DNA of 64,000 nt, from positions 4,030,001-4,094,000 of the forward strand of contig NZ_AP027764.1 in NCBI RefSeq assembly GCF_036503815.1. The letters run 5' to 3'. The notes under the pieces were generated by a model that made no database searches, had not been told where the DNA came from, and worked only from the letters and a program-made list of their open reading frames with translations. This document shows, piece after piece, positions 50,368-58,987 of this stretch. A program made the translations under genes and the position numbers. This DNA is from Escherichia coli (GTDB lineage: Bacteria > Pseudomonadota > Gammaproteobacteria > Enterobacterales > Enterobacteriaceae). Numbering within the stretch: position 1 is the first letter of the stretch; each line of letters begins with the position of its first letter.

Positions 50368-51458
50368 TGTCGAAGAATTACCATATTGCCGTTTTACCCG
50401 GAGATGGGATCGGGCCGGAAGTGATGACCCAGGCACTGAAAGTGCTGGATGCCGTGCGTAACCGCTTTGCGATGCGTATCACCACCAGCCATTACGATGT
50501 AGGCGGCGCAGCCATTGATAACCACGGGCAGCCGCTGCCGCCTGCGACGGTTGAAGGTTGTGAGCAAGCCGATGCCGTGCTGTTTGGCTCGGTGGGCGGC
50601 CCGAAATGGGAACATTTGCCGCCAGACCAGCAACCAGAACGCGGCGCGCTGTTGCCTTTGCGTAAGCACTTCAAATTATTCAGCAACCTGCGTCCGGCAA
50701 AACTGTATCAGGGGCTGGAAGCATTCTGTCCGCTGCGTGCTGACATTGCCGCTAACGGCTTCGACATCCTGTGCGTGCGCGAACTGACCGGTGGCATCTA
50801 TTTCGGTCAACCAAAAGGCCGCGAAGGTAGCGGACAATATGAAAAAGCGTTTGATACCGAGGTGTATCACCGTTTTGAGATCGAGCGCATTGCCCGTATC
50901 GCGTTTGAATCTGCCCGCAAGCGTCGTCGCAAAGTCACCTCAATCGACAAAGCCAATGTGCTGCAATCCTCTATTTTATGGCGGGAGATTGTTAACGAGA
51001 TCGCCACGGAGTATCCGGATGTCGAACTGGCGCATATGTACATCGACAACGCTACCATGCAGCTGATTAAAGATCCGTCGCAGTTTGACGTACTGCTGTG
51101 CTCCAACCTGTTTGGCGACATTCTGTCTGATGAATGCGCGATGATCACAGGCTCGATGGGCATGTTGCCTTCCGCCAGCCTGAACGAGCAAGGTTTTGGT
51201 CTGTATGAACCGGCGGGCGGCTCGGCACCCGATATCGCAGGCAAAAACATCGCCAACCCGATTGCACAAATTCTGTCGCTGGCGCTGCTGCTGCGTTACA
51301 GCCTGGATGCCGATGATGCGGCTTCCGCCATTGAACGCGCCATTAACCGCGCGTTAGAAGAAGGCATTCGCACCGGGGATTTAGCCCGTGGCGCTGCCGC
51401 CGTTAGTACCGATGAAATGGGCGATATCATTGCCCGCTATGTGGCAGAAGGGGTGTAA
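50367..51458 (+). CDS. leuB: 3-isopropylmalate dehydrogenase
   Basis: LeuB oxidises and decarboxylates 3-isopropylmalate with NAD+. The protein has 363 residues from the ATG at 50367 ([19 protein letters not shown]), which shares one base with the leuA stop; a GTG one codon upstream is also in frame. Family motifs include GPKWEHL, VRELTGGIYFG and NLFGDILSDE. Confidence 0.98.
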   Translation: MSKNYHIAVLPGDGIGPEVMTQALKVLDAVRNRFAMRITTSHYDVGGAAIDNHGQPLPPATVEGCEQADAVLFGSVGGPKWEHLPPDQQPERGALLPLRKHFKLFSNLRPAKLYQGLEAFCPLRADIAANGFDILCVRELTGGIYFGQPKGREGSGQYEKAFDTEVYHRFEIERIARIAFESARKRRRKVTSIDKANVLQSSILWREIVNEIATEYPDVELAHMYIDNATMQLIKDPSQFDVLLCSNLFGDILSDECAMITGSMGMLPSASLNEQGFGLYEPAGGSAPDIAGKNIANPIAQILSLALLLRYSLDADDAASAIERAINRALEEGIRTGDLARGAAAVSTDEMGDIIARYVAEGV

Positions 51459-51460
51459 TC

Positions 51461-52861
51461 ATGGCTAAGACGTTATACGAAAAATTATTCGACGCTCACG
51501 TAGTGTACGAAGCCGAAAACGAAACCCCGCTGTTATATATCGACCGTCATCTGGTACATGAAGTGACCTCACCGCAGGCGTTCGATGGTCTGCGCGCCCA
51601 CGGTCGCCCGGTACGCCAGCCGGGGAAAACCTTCGCTACCATGGATCACAACGTCTCGACTCAGACTAAAGACATTAATGCCTGCGGTGAAATGGCGCGC
51701 ATCCAGATGCAGGAGCTGATCAAAAACTGCAAAGAGTTTGGCGTCGAGCTGTATGACCTGAATCACCCGTATCAGGGGATTGTCCACGTAATGGGGCCGG
51801 AACAGGGCGTCACCTTACCAGGAATGACCATTGTCTGCGGCGACTCACATACCGCCACCCACGGGGCGTTTGGTGCACTGGCCTTTGGTATCGGTACATC
51901 CGAGGTCGAACACGTACTGGCAACGCAGACCCTGAAACAGGGGCGCGCGAAAACCATGAAAATTGAAGTCCAGGGCAAAGCTGCGCCGGGCATTACCGCG
52001 AAAGATATTGTGCTGGCGATTATCGGTAAAACCGGCAGCGCTGGCGGTACCGGGCATGTGGTGGAGTTTTGCGGCGAAGCAATCCGTGATTTAAGCATGG
52101 AAGGTCGTATGACCCTGTGCAACATGGCAATCGAAATGGGCGCAAAAGCCGGTCTGGTTGCGCCGGACGAAACCACCTTTAACTATGTTAAAGGCCGTCT
52201 GCATGCGCCGAAAGGTAAAGATTTCGACGACGCCGTTGCCTACTGGAAAACTCTGCAAACCGACGAAGGCGCAACTTTCGATACCGTTGTCACTCTGCAA
52301 GCAGAAGAGATCGCCCCGCAGGTAACATGGGGAACTAACCCCGGTCAGGTGATCTCCGTGAACGATAACATTCCCGATCCAGCTTCGTTTGCCGATCCGG
52401 TTGAACGCGCGTCGGCAGAAAAAGCGCTGGCCTATATGGGGCTGAAACCGGGTATTCCGCTGACCGAAGTGGCTATCGACAAAGTGTTTATCGGTTCCTG
52501 CACCAACTCGCGCATTGAAGATTTACGCGCAGCGGCAGAAATCGCCAAAGGCCGGAAAGTCGCGCCGGGCGTGCAGGCACTGGTGGTTCCCGGCTCTGGT
52601 CCGGTAAAAGCCCAGGCGGAAGCGGAAGGTCTGGACAAAATCTTTATCGAAGCCGGTTTTGAATGGCGCTTGCCAGGTTGCTCAATGTGTCTGGCGATGA
52701 ACAACGACCGCCTGAATCCGGGCGAACGTTGTGCCTCCACCAGCAACCGTAACTTTGAAGGCCGCCAGGGGCGCGGTGGACGCACGCATCTGGTCAGCCC
52801 GGCAATGGCTGCCGCTGCTGCTGTGACCGGACATTTCGCCGACATTCGCAACATTAAATAA
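51461..52861 (+). CDS. leuC: 3-isopropylmalate dehydratase, large subunit
   Basis: LeuC with LeuD isomerises 2- to 3-isopropylmalate. The 466 residues form an aconitase-like protein with [4Fe-4S] cysteines in GSCTNSR and GCSMCLAMN and the CGDSHTATHGAFGALAFGIG segment. It follows leuB after 2 bases and precedes leuD by 10. Confidence 0.99.
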   Translation: MAKTLYEKLFDAHVVYEAENETPLLYIDRHLVHEVTSPQAFDGLRAHGRPVRQPGKTFATMDHNVSTQTKDINACGEMARIQMQELIKNCKEFGVELYDLNHPYQGIVHVMGPEQGVTLPGMTIVCGDSHTATHGAFGALAFGIGTSEVEHVLATQTLKQGRAKTMKIEVQGKAAPGITAKDIVLAIIGKTGSAGGTGHVVEFCGEAIRDLSMEGRMTLCNMAIEMGAKAGLVAPDETTFNYVKGRLHAPKGKDFDDAVAYWKTLQTDEGATFDTVVTLQAEEIAPQVTWGTNPGQVISVNDNIPDPASFADPVERASAEKALAYMGLKPGIPLTEVAIDKVFIGSCTNSRIEDLRAAAEIAKGRKVAPGVQALVVPGSGPVKAQAEAEGLDKIFIEAGFEWRLPGCSMCLAMNNDRLNPGERCASTSNRNFEGRQGRGGRTHLVSPAMAAAAAVTGHFADIRNIK

Positions 52862-52871
52862 GGAGCACACC

Positions 52872-53477
52872 ATGGCAGAGAAATTTATCAAACACACAGG
52901 CCTGGTGGTTCCGCTGGATGCCGCCAATGTCGATACCGATGCAATCATCCCGAAACAGTTTTTGCAGAAAGTGACGCGCACTGGTTTTGGCGCGCATCTG
53001 TTTAATGACTGGCGTTTTCTGGATGAAAAAGGCCAACAGCCAAACCCGGACTTCGTGCTGAACTTCCCGCAGTATCAGGACGCTTCCATTTTGCTGGCAC
53101 GAGAAAACTTCGGCTGCGGTTCCTCGCGTGAGCATGCGCCGTGGGCATTGACCGATTACGGTTTTAAAGTGGTGATTGCACCGAGTTTTGCTGACATCTT
53201 CTACGGCAACAGCTTTAACAACCAGCTGCTGCCGGTGAAATTAAGCGATGCAGAAGTGGACGAACTGTTTGCGCTGGTGAAAGCCAATCCGGGGATTCAT
53301 TTTGATGTGGACCTGGAAGCGCAAGAGGTGAAAGCGGGAGAGAAAACTTATCGCTTTACCATCGATGCCTTCCGCCGCCACTGCATGATGAATGGTCTGG
53401 ACAGCATCGGCCTGACTCTGCAGCACGACGACGCAATTGCGTCTTATGAAGAGAAGCAACCGGCGTTTATGCGTTAG
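52872..53477 (+). CDS. leuD: 3-isopropylmalate dehydratase, small subunit
   Basis: LeuD is the swivel-domain partner of LeuC. The 201 residues contain NVDTDAIIPKQFL and the GCGSSREHAPWAL substrate-binding motif. In this genome leuD ends only about 34 bases before the end of the convergent sgrS RNA; in K-12 the setA gene lies in between. No intrinsic terminator with a T-run is seen for leuD itself in this gap. Confidence 0.99.
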   Translation: MAEKFIKHTGLVVPLDAANVDTDAIIPKQFLQKVTRTGFGAHLFNDWRFLDEKGQQPNPDFVLNFPQYQDASILLARENFGCGSSREHAPWALTDYGFKVVIAPSFADIFYGNSFNNQLLPVKLSDAEVDELFALVKANPGIHFDVDLEAQEVKAGEKTYRFTIDAFRRHCMMNGLDSIGLTLQHDDAIASYEEKQPAFMR

Positions 53478-53511
53478 TTTGTACACCGTCCCGCACTCAA
53501 TCGCCAAAAAG

Positions 53512-53540
53512 AAAAAAGCCAGCAGATAATCACTGCTGGC
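53512..53540 (-). terminator. sgrS terminator
   Basis: GCCAGCAG / CTGCTGGC form an 8-bp stem with a 7-base loop, followed on the minus strand by TTTTTTCTTTTT. Its U-tail is also needed for Hfq binding in K-12 SgrS. Confidence 0.93.
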
Positions 53541-53584
53541 GTGGCGATTAACACCAATACTCAGTCACACATGATGTCCGCAAA

Positions 53585-53716
53585 TCAGTAGTCAGAATGA
53601 CTCCCCTCCCACTGCATCAGTTCTTCAAGCATAGTTAATCGTTGTGGGACGCTTAACCAACGCAACCAGCACAACGTCGCTGTCGCGGTAAAATAGTGCT
53701 GATAAAACTGACGCAT
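53585..53716 (-). CDS. sgrT: SgrT, inhibitor of glucose PTS transport
   Basis: SgrT is a 43-residue peptide translated from SgrS that inhibits the glucose transporter PtsG. It begins MRQFYQHYFTATATLCWLRW and ends MQWEGSHSDY. The first 30 residues match K-12 closely and the last 8 differ as I recall. The ribosome site is AAGGAGGTG, 5 bases before the ATG, followed by CCCC that can pair with part of it. Confidence 0.93.
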   Translation of the reverse strand: MRQFYQHYFTATATLCWLRWLSVPQRLTMLEELMQWEGSHSDY

Positions 53717-53804
53717 GGGGCACCTCCTTGCTTCATCGTTAGGAATTATTGACTTAATATAGGGAAAATAAAATTGCTGACTTTTGCGCAGGAGTTCCCC
53801 TTTT

Positions 53805-55460
53805 ATGCCATCTGCTCGTCTGCAACAACAGTTCATCCGCCTGTGGCAATGCTGCGAGGGTAAATCGCAGGACACAACGCTCAACGAACTAGCGGAGTTA
53901 TTGAGCTGCTCCCGTCGTCATATGCGCACCCTGCTCAATACCATGCAGGATCGCGGCTGGCTGACGTGGGAAGCGGAAGTCGGGCGCGGTAAACGCTCTC
54001 GTCTGACATTCCTCTACACCGGGCTGGCGCTTCAGCAACAGCGAGCAGAGGACCTGCTGGAGCAGGATCGTATCGATCAACTGGTGCAACTGGTTGGCGA
54101 CAAAGCGGCTGTGCGGCAAATGTTGGTTTCTCATTTGGGACGCAGCTTCCGCCAGGGGCGGCACATCCTGCGCGTTCTCTACTATCGTCCGTTACGCAAT
54201 CTGCTGCCCGGCAGTGCATTGCGCCGTTCCGAAACCCATATCGCCCGGCAAATCTTCAGTTCGCTAACGCGCATAAATGAGGAAAATGGGGAACTGGAAG
54301 CAGACATCGCCCACCACTGGCAGCAAATATCACCGCTTCACTGGCGCTTCTTTTTGCGTCCAGGAGTCCATTTTCATCATGGTCGTGAACTGGAAATGGA
54401 CGACGTGATCGCCTCTTTAAAACGAATCAATACGCTGCCGCTCTATTCGCATATTGCGGACATTGTGTCGCCGACGCCCTGGACGCTGGATATCCATCTC
54501 ACGCAACCGGACCGCTGGTTACCGTTACTGCTGGGGCAAGTTCCGGCGATGATCCTGCCACGAGAATGGGAAACCCTCAGTAACTTTGCCAGCCATCCCA
54601 TCGGCACCGGTCCGTATGCGGTGATCCGCAACAGCACCAATCAACTGAAAATTCAGGCATTCGATGACTTCTTCGGTTATCGCGCATTAATCGACGAAGT
54701 AAATGTCTGGGTTCTGCCAGAAATTGCCGACGAGCCAGCCGGCGGTCTGATGCTAAAAGGGCCGCAGGGCGAGGAAAAAGAGATTGAAAGTCGGCTGGAG
54801 GAAGGTTGCTACTATTTACTGTTCGACAGCCGCACCCACCGTGGGGCGAATCAGCAAGTCAGGGACTGGGTAAGTTATGTGCTTTCTCCAACTAATCTGG
54901 TCTATTTCGCCGAGGAACAATACCAGCAACTGTGGTTTCCGGCTTATGGACTGCTCCCCCGCTGGCATCATGCCCGCCCGACGCATTGCGAAAAACCCGC
55001 CGGGCTGGAAAACCTCACCCTGACTTTTTATCAGGATCATATTGAGCATCGAGTGATTGCCGGGATCATGCAGCAGATTCTGACAAGTCATCAGGTCACA
55101 CTGGAAATCAAAGAGATCAGCTACGATCAGTGGTACGAAGGAGAGATCGAGAGCGATATCTGGCTTAACAGCGCCAACTTTACGCTGCCGCTGGATTTTT
55201 CGCTGTTCGCGCACTTGTGCGAGGTGCCGCTGCTCCAACACTGTATTCCGATCGACTGGCAAGCCGACGCCGCCCGCTGGCGCAATGGCGAAATGAATCT
55301 GGCGAACTGGTGCCAGCAACTGGTCGCCAGCAAAGCAATGGTGCCGCTCATCCACCACTGGCTGATCATTCAGGGGCAACGCAGTATGCGCGGCCTGCGC
55401 ATGAACACTCTCGGCTGGTTCGATTTTAAATCCGCGTGGTTTGCGCCACCGGATCCATGA
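53805..55460 (+). CDS. sgrR: SgrR transcriptional activator
   Basis: SgrR activates sgrS under sugar-phosphate stress. The 551 residues join an N-terminal winged-helix DNA-binding domain (LNELAELLSCSRRHMRTLLN, about 29-48) to a solute-binding-protein-like domain (about 160-500), so it probably senses a small cytoplasmic molecule. The ATG at 53805 gives the family start MPSARLQQQF; an in-frame ATG 7 codons upstream is not used. The 67 bases between sgrR and sgrS hold both promoters. Confidence 0.97.
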   Translation: MPSARLQQQFIRLWQCCEGKSQDTTLNELAELLSCSRRHMRTLLNTMQDRGWLTWEAEVGRGKRSRLTFLYTGLALQQQRAEDLLEQDRIDQLVQLVGDKAAVRQMLVSHLGRSFRQGRHILRVLYYRPLRNLLPGSALRRSETHIARQIFSSLTRINEENGELEADIAHHWQQISPLHWRFFLRPGVHFHHGRELEMDDVIASLKRINTLPLYSHIADIVSPTPWTLDIHLTQPDRWLPLLLGQVPAMILPREWETLSNFASHPIGTGPYAVIRNSTNQLKIQAFDDFFGYRALIDEVNVWVLPEIADEPAGGLMLKGPQGEEKEIESRLEEGCYYLLFDSRTHRGANQQVRDWVSYVLSPTNLVYFAEEQYQQLWFPAYGLLPRWHHARPTHCEKPAGLENLTLTFYQDHIEHRVIAGIMQQILTSHQVTLEIKEISYDQWYEGEIESDIWLNSANFTLPLDFSLFAHLCEVPLLQHCIPIDWQADAARWRNGEMNLANWCQQLVASKAMVPLIHHWLIIQGQRSMRGLRMNTLGWFDFKSAWFAPPDP

Positions 55461-55494
55461 TTGCTGGTTGATAACAAAATCACTACACTAACGC

Positions 55495-55600
55495 CGTTCT
55501 CAACGGGGTGCCACGCAGACGCGTGCGCTGAGAAAATACCCGTCGAACCTGATCCGGATAACGCCGGCGAAGGGATTTGAGGCTCCTTCTCAAGTCCTTT
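55495..55600 (+). promoter_or_regulatory. TPP riboswitch (THI element; sroA) of thiBPQ
   Basis: The region carries the thi-box landmarks: CGGGGTGCC, GCTGAGAAAATACCCG, GAACCTGATCCGGATAA and GCCGGCGAAGGGA, closed by CTCAA (55499-55503) with TTGAG (55577-55581). A downstream CTCAA (55589-55593) can pair with either that TTGAG or with TTGAG at the thiB ribosome site (55612-55616). So TPP binding would release CTCAA to cover the ribosome site: a translational off-switch. SroA is the known short RNA from this position. Confidence 0.95.
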
Positions 55601-55623
55601 GCCACTCTTCTTTGAGGTGCAAA

Positions 55624-56607
55624 GTGTTAAAAAAATATCTTCCCCTGCTGTTGCTCTGTACAGCACCCGCTTTCGCTAAACCCGTTCTGACTGTTTATAC
55701 CTACGATTCCTTCGCCGCCGACTGGGGGCCAGGTCCGGTGGTGAAAAAAGCCTTTGAAGCCGACTGTAATTGCGAACTGAAACTGGTGGCGCTGGAAGAT
55801 GGCGTTTCGCTTCTCAACCGTCTGCGGATGGAAGGCAAAAACAGTAAAGCCGATGTGGTGCTGGGGCTGGATAACAATCTGTTAGATGCCGCCAGCAAAA
55901 CCGGGCTGTTTGCTAAAAGCGGTGTGGCAGCGGATGCCGTTAACGTTCCCGGCGGCTGGAATAATGACACTTTCGTCCCGTTTGATTACGGCTATTTCTC
56001 CTTCGTCTATGACAAGAACAAACTGAAAAATCCGCCGCAAAGCCTGAAAGAATTGGTTGAAAGCGATCAAAACTGGCGGGTGATTTATCAGGATCCGCGT
56101 ACCAGTACGCCGGGGCTGGGTCTGCTGTTGTGGATGCAAAAAGTCTATGGCGATGACGCCCCGCAAGCCTGGCAGAAGCTGGCGAAGAAAACTGTCACGG
56201 TCACCAAAGGCTGGAGCGAAGCCTACGGCCTGTTTTTAAAAGGCGAAAGCGATCTGGTACTGAGTTACACCACTTCTCCGGCTTATCACATTCTCGAAGA
56301 GAAGAAAGATAACTACGCCGCAGCGAACTTTAGCGAAGGTCATTATCTGCAAGTAGAAGTTGCCGCCCGCACCGCTGCCAGCAAACAGCCGGAGCTGGCG
56401 CAAAAATTCCTCCAGTTTATGGTTTCTCCGGCTTTTCAGAATGCGATCCCAACCGGCAACTGGATGTATCCGGTGGCAAACGTCACGCTGCCTGCCGGTT
56501 TTGAAAAATTGATCAAACCGGCAACCACGCTGGAGTTCACGCCAGCCGAGGTGGCGGCACAACGTCAGGCATGGATTAGCGAATGGCAACGCGCCGTCAG
56601 CCGTTAA
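55624..56607 (+). CDS. thiB: thiamine ABC transporter, periplasmic binding protein
   Basis: ThiB (TbpA) binds thiamine, thiamine phosphate and TPP in the periplasm. The 327-residue product starts with GTG at 55624 (VLKKYLPLLLLCTAPAFAKP), giving a clear signal peptide with cleavage after AFA. The ribosome site TTGAGG lies 7 bases upstream and is the part covered by the riboswitch. The ATG four codons earlier overlaps this site and is unlikely. It overlaps thiP by 25 bases. Confidence 0.98.
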   Translation: MLKKYLPLLLLCTAPAFAKPVLTVYTYDSFAADWGPGPVVKKAFEADCNCELKLVALEDGVSLLNRLRMEGKNSKADVVLGLDNNLLDAASKTGLFAKSGVAADAVNVPGGWNNDTFVPFDYGYFSFVYDKNKLKNPPQSLKELVESDQNWRVIYQDPRTSTPGLGLLLWMQKVYGDDAPQAWQKLAKKTVTVTKGWSEAYGLFLKGESDLVLSYTTSPAYHILEEKKDNYAAANFSEGHYLQVEVAARTAASKQPELAQKFLQFMVSPAFQNAIPTGNWMYPVANVTLPAGFEKLIKPATTLEFTPAEVAAQRQAWISEWQRAVSR

Positions 56608-58193
56608 TTCCCGGCTGGTTAATTCCAGGCGTAAGCGCCGCTACGCTTGTGGTGGCGGTTGCACTGGCGGCATTTCTCGCCCTGTGGTGGAACGCGCCGC
56701 AGGGTGACTGGGTGGCAATCTGGCAGGACAGCTACCTGTGGCATGTGGTGCGCTTCTCCTTCTGGCAGGCGTTTCTCTCGGCGCTGCTCTCTGTCGTACC
56801 CGCGATATTCCTCGCCCGCGCGCTCTATCGCAGGCGCTTTCCGGGTCGGCTGACGCTGTTGCGTCTGTGCGCAATGACCTTGATCCTCCCGGTGCTGGTT
56901 GCTGTTTTCGGCATTCTTAGCGTCTATGGTCGCCAGGGCTGGCTGGCATCACTCTGCCAATCGCTCGGTCTGGAGTGGACCTTTTCGCCCTACGGCCTGC
57001 AAGGTATTTTGCTGGCGCACGTATTTTTTAATCTGCCGATGGCGAGCCGCTTATTACTCCAGGCACTGGAAAACATTCCCGGCGAACAACGTCAGCTTGC
57101 CGCCCAGCTTGGGATGCGCGGCTGGCATTTTTTCCGCTTCGTCGAATGGCCGTGGTTACGGCGTCAAATCCCGCCGGTTGCCGCGCTTATCTTTATGCTC
57201 TGTTTCGCCAGCTTCGCCACCGTGCTATCGCTGGGCGGCGGTCCGCAGGCGACCACTATCGAGCTGGCAATCTATCAGGCGCTGAGTTACGACTACGATC
57301 CCGCCCGCGCGGCGATGCTGGCGCTGATCCAGATGGTTTGTTGCCTTGGGCTGGTGCTGTTGAGTCAGCGACTAAGTAAGGCCATTGCGCCCGGCACCAC
57401 GCTGCTGCAAGGCTGGCGCGACCCGGACGACCGTCTGCATAGCCGCATTTGCGACACGGTGTTAATTGTGCTGGCGCTGCTGCTGTTGCTGCCACCGTTA
57501 CTGGCGGTGATTGTCGATGGGGTAAATCGCCAGTTGCCAGAGGTGCTGGCACAACCGGTGCTGTGGCAAGCGCTGTGGACCTCGTTGCGTATTGCGCTGG
57601 CGGCAGGCGTATTGTGCGTGGTGCTGACCATGATGCTGCTATGGAGCAGTCGCGAACTGCGGGCACGGCAAAAAATGCTGGCGGGTCAGGCGCTGGAGAT
57701 GAGCGGCATGTTGATCCTCGCTATGCCGGGGATTGTGCTGGCAACGGGCTTCTTTTTACTGCTCAACAACACCATCGGCCTACCACAATCTGCTGACGGC
57801 ATTGTGATTTTCACCAATGCGTTAATGGCCATCCCTTATGCGCTGAAAGTGCTGGAAAACCCGATGCGCGATATCACTGCCCGCTACAGCATGCTTTGTC
57901 AGTCGCTGGGCATTGAAGGCTGGTCGCGCTTAAAAGTGGTGGAGCTGCGCGCCCTGAAACGTCCGCTGGCGCAGGCGCTGGCCTTTGCGTGTGTGCTGTC
58001 GATTGGTGATTTTGGCGTGGTGGCGTTGTTCGGTAACGATGATTTCCGTACCCTGCCGTTTTATCTCTACCAGCAAATTGGCTCCTATCGCAGCCAGGAC
58101 GGCGCGGTGACCGCGTTAATTCTGCTGCTGCTCTGTTTTCTGCTGTTTACCGTGATTGAAAAACTACCGGGGCGAAATGTTAAAACTGACTGA
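56583..58193 (+). CDS. thiP: thiamine ABC transporter, permease
   Basis: ThiP is the inner membrane permease of the thiamine uptake system. The 536 residues hold two fused permease halves with about 12 membrane segments; each half has an EAA loop (e.g. QLAAQLGMRGWHFFRFVEWPW; CQSLGIEGWSRLKVVELRAL). Both ends overlap neighbours (25 bases with thiB, 17 with thiQ), so expression is tightly coupled. Confidence 0.98.
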   Translation: MATRRQPLIPGWLIPGVSAATLVVAVALAAFLALWWNAPQGDWVAIWQDSYLWHVVRFSFWQAFLSALLSVVPAIFLARALYRRRFPGRLTLLRLCAMTLILPVLVAVFGILSVYGRQGWLASLCQSLGLEWTFSPYGLQGILLAHVFFNLPMASRLLLQALENIPGEQRQLAAQLGMRGWHFFRFVEWPWLRRQIPPVAALIFMLCFASFATVLSLGGGPQATTIELAIYQALSYDYDPARAAMLALIQMVCCLGLVLLSQRLSKAIAPGTTLLQGWRDPDDRLHSRICDTVLIVLALLLLLPPLLAVIVDGVNRQLPEVLAQPVLWQALWTSLRIALAAGVLCVVLTMMLLWSSRELRARQKMLAGQALEMSGMLILAMPGIVLATGFFLLLNNTIGLPQSADGIVIFTNALMAIPYALKVLENPMRDITARYSMLCQSLGIEGWSRLKVVELRALKRPLAQALAFACVLSIGDFGVVALFGNDDFRTLPFYLYQQIGSYRSQDGAVTALILLLLCFLLFTVIEKLPGRNVKTD

Positions 58194-58875
58194 TATCACC
58201 TGGCTTTATCACCATTTGCCGATGCGTTTTAGCTTAACGGTGGAACGCGGCGAGCAGGTGGCGATCCTCGGGCCAAGCGGCGCGGGTAAAAGTACCCTGC
58301 TGAATTTGATCGCCGGTTTTCTGACGCCAGCCAGCGGTTCGCTGACTATCGACGGCGTTGATCACACCACGACGCCGCCGTCACGCCGTCCGGTGTCGAT
58401 GCTGTTTCAGGAAAACAACCTGTTCAGCCACCTGACGGTCGCGCAGAACATCGGGCTGGGGCTAAATCCGGGCTTGAAACTGAACGCGGCGCAGCAGGAG
58501 AAAATGCACGCTATTGCCCGTCAGATGGGGATTGATAATTTAATGGCGCGGTTACCGGGCGAGCTTTCCGGCGGTCAGCGACAACGCGTGGCGTTAGCGC
58601 GTTGTCTGGTACGCGAACAGCCGATTTTATTGCTCGATGAACCGTTCTCTGCGCTCGATCCAGCGTTACGTCAGGAGATGCTGACGCTGGTGAGCACGAG
58701 CTGCCAGCAGCAAAAAATGACGCTATTGATGGTGTCGCACAGTGTGGAAGATGCGGCCCGGATCGCCACACGCTCGGTGGTGGTCGCCGACGGGCGCATC
58801 GCCTGGCAGGGTATAACCGATGAGTTGTTGAGCGGTAAGGCGAGTGCTTCGGCACTATTGGGGATTACGGGTTAG
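58177..58875 (+). CDS. thiQ: thiamine ABC transporter, ATPase
   Basis: ThiQ is the ATPase of the thiamine importer. The 232 residues show Walker A GPSGAGKST (32-40), signature LSGGQRQRVALARC, Walker B ILLLDEPF and the switch His (VSHS). The ATG at 58177 lies inside the thiP end; an in-frame ATG 7 codons upstream is not needed. A REP pair follows. Confidence 0.98.
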   Translation: MLKLTDITWLYHHLPMRFSLTVERGEQVAILGPSGAGKSTLLNLIAGFLTPASGSLTIDGVDHTTTPPSRRPVSMLFQENNLFSHLTVAQNIGLGLNPGLKLNAAQQEKMHAIARQMGIDNLMARLPGELSGGQRQRVALARCLVREQPILLLDEPFSALDPALRQEMLTLVSTSCQQQKMTLLMVSHSVEDAARIATRSVVVADGRIAWQGITDELLSGKASASALLGITG

Positions 58876-58882
58876 TATGCAC

Positions 58883-58969
<87 letters not shown>

Positions 58970-58987
58970 ACCCGCACAGACTATCCC

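Larger units (their letters stand above)
53511..53737 (-). ncRNA. sgrS: sugar-phosphate stress small RNA SgrS
   Basis: SgrS acts with Hfq to block ptsG and other mRNAs when sugar phosphates build up. The RNA starts GATGAAGCAAGG at 53737, includes the sgrT ORF, and has the ptsG-pairing segment GTGTGACTGAGTATTGGTGT at 53551-53570 (reverse complement) unchanged. A small hairpin (GGTG / CGCC) and the terminator GCCAGCAG / CTGCTGGC with T-run follow. Total about 227 bases, as in K-12. It is divergent from its activator gene sgrR. Confidence 0.95.

Noticed and set aside
53585..53884. 99-codon minus-strand frame covering sgrT and the sgrR start
   Set aside because: Only the last 43 codons match SgrT. 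The upstream part crosses the sgrS promoter and transcription start, so the longer start cannot be used from sgrS.
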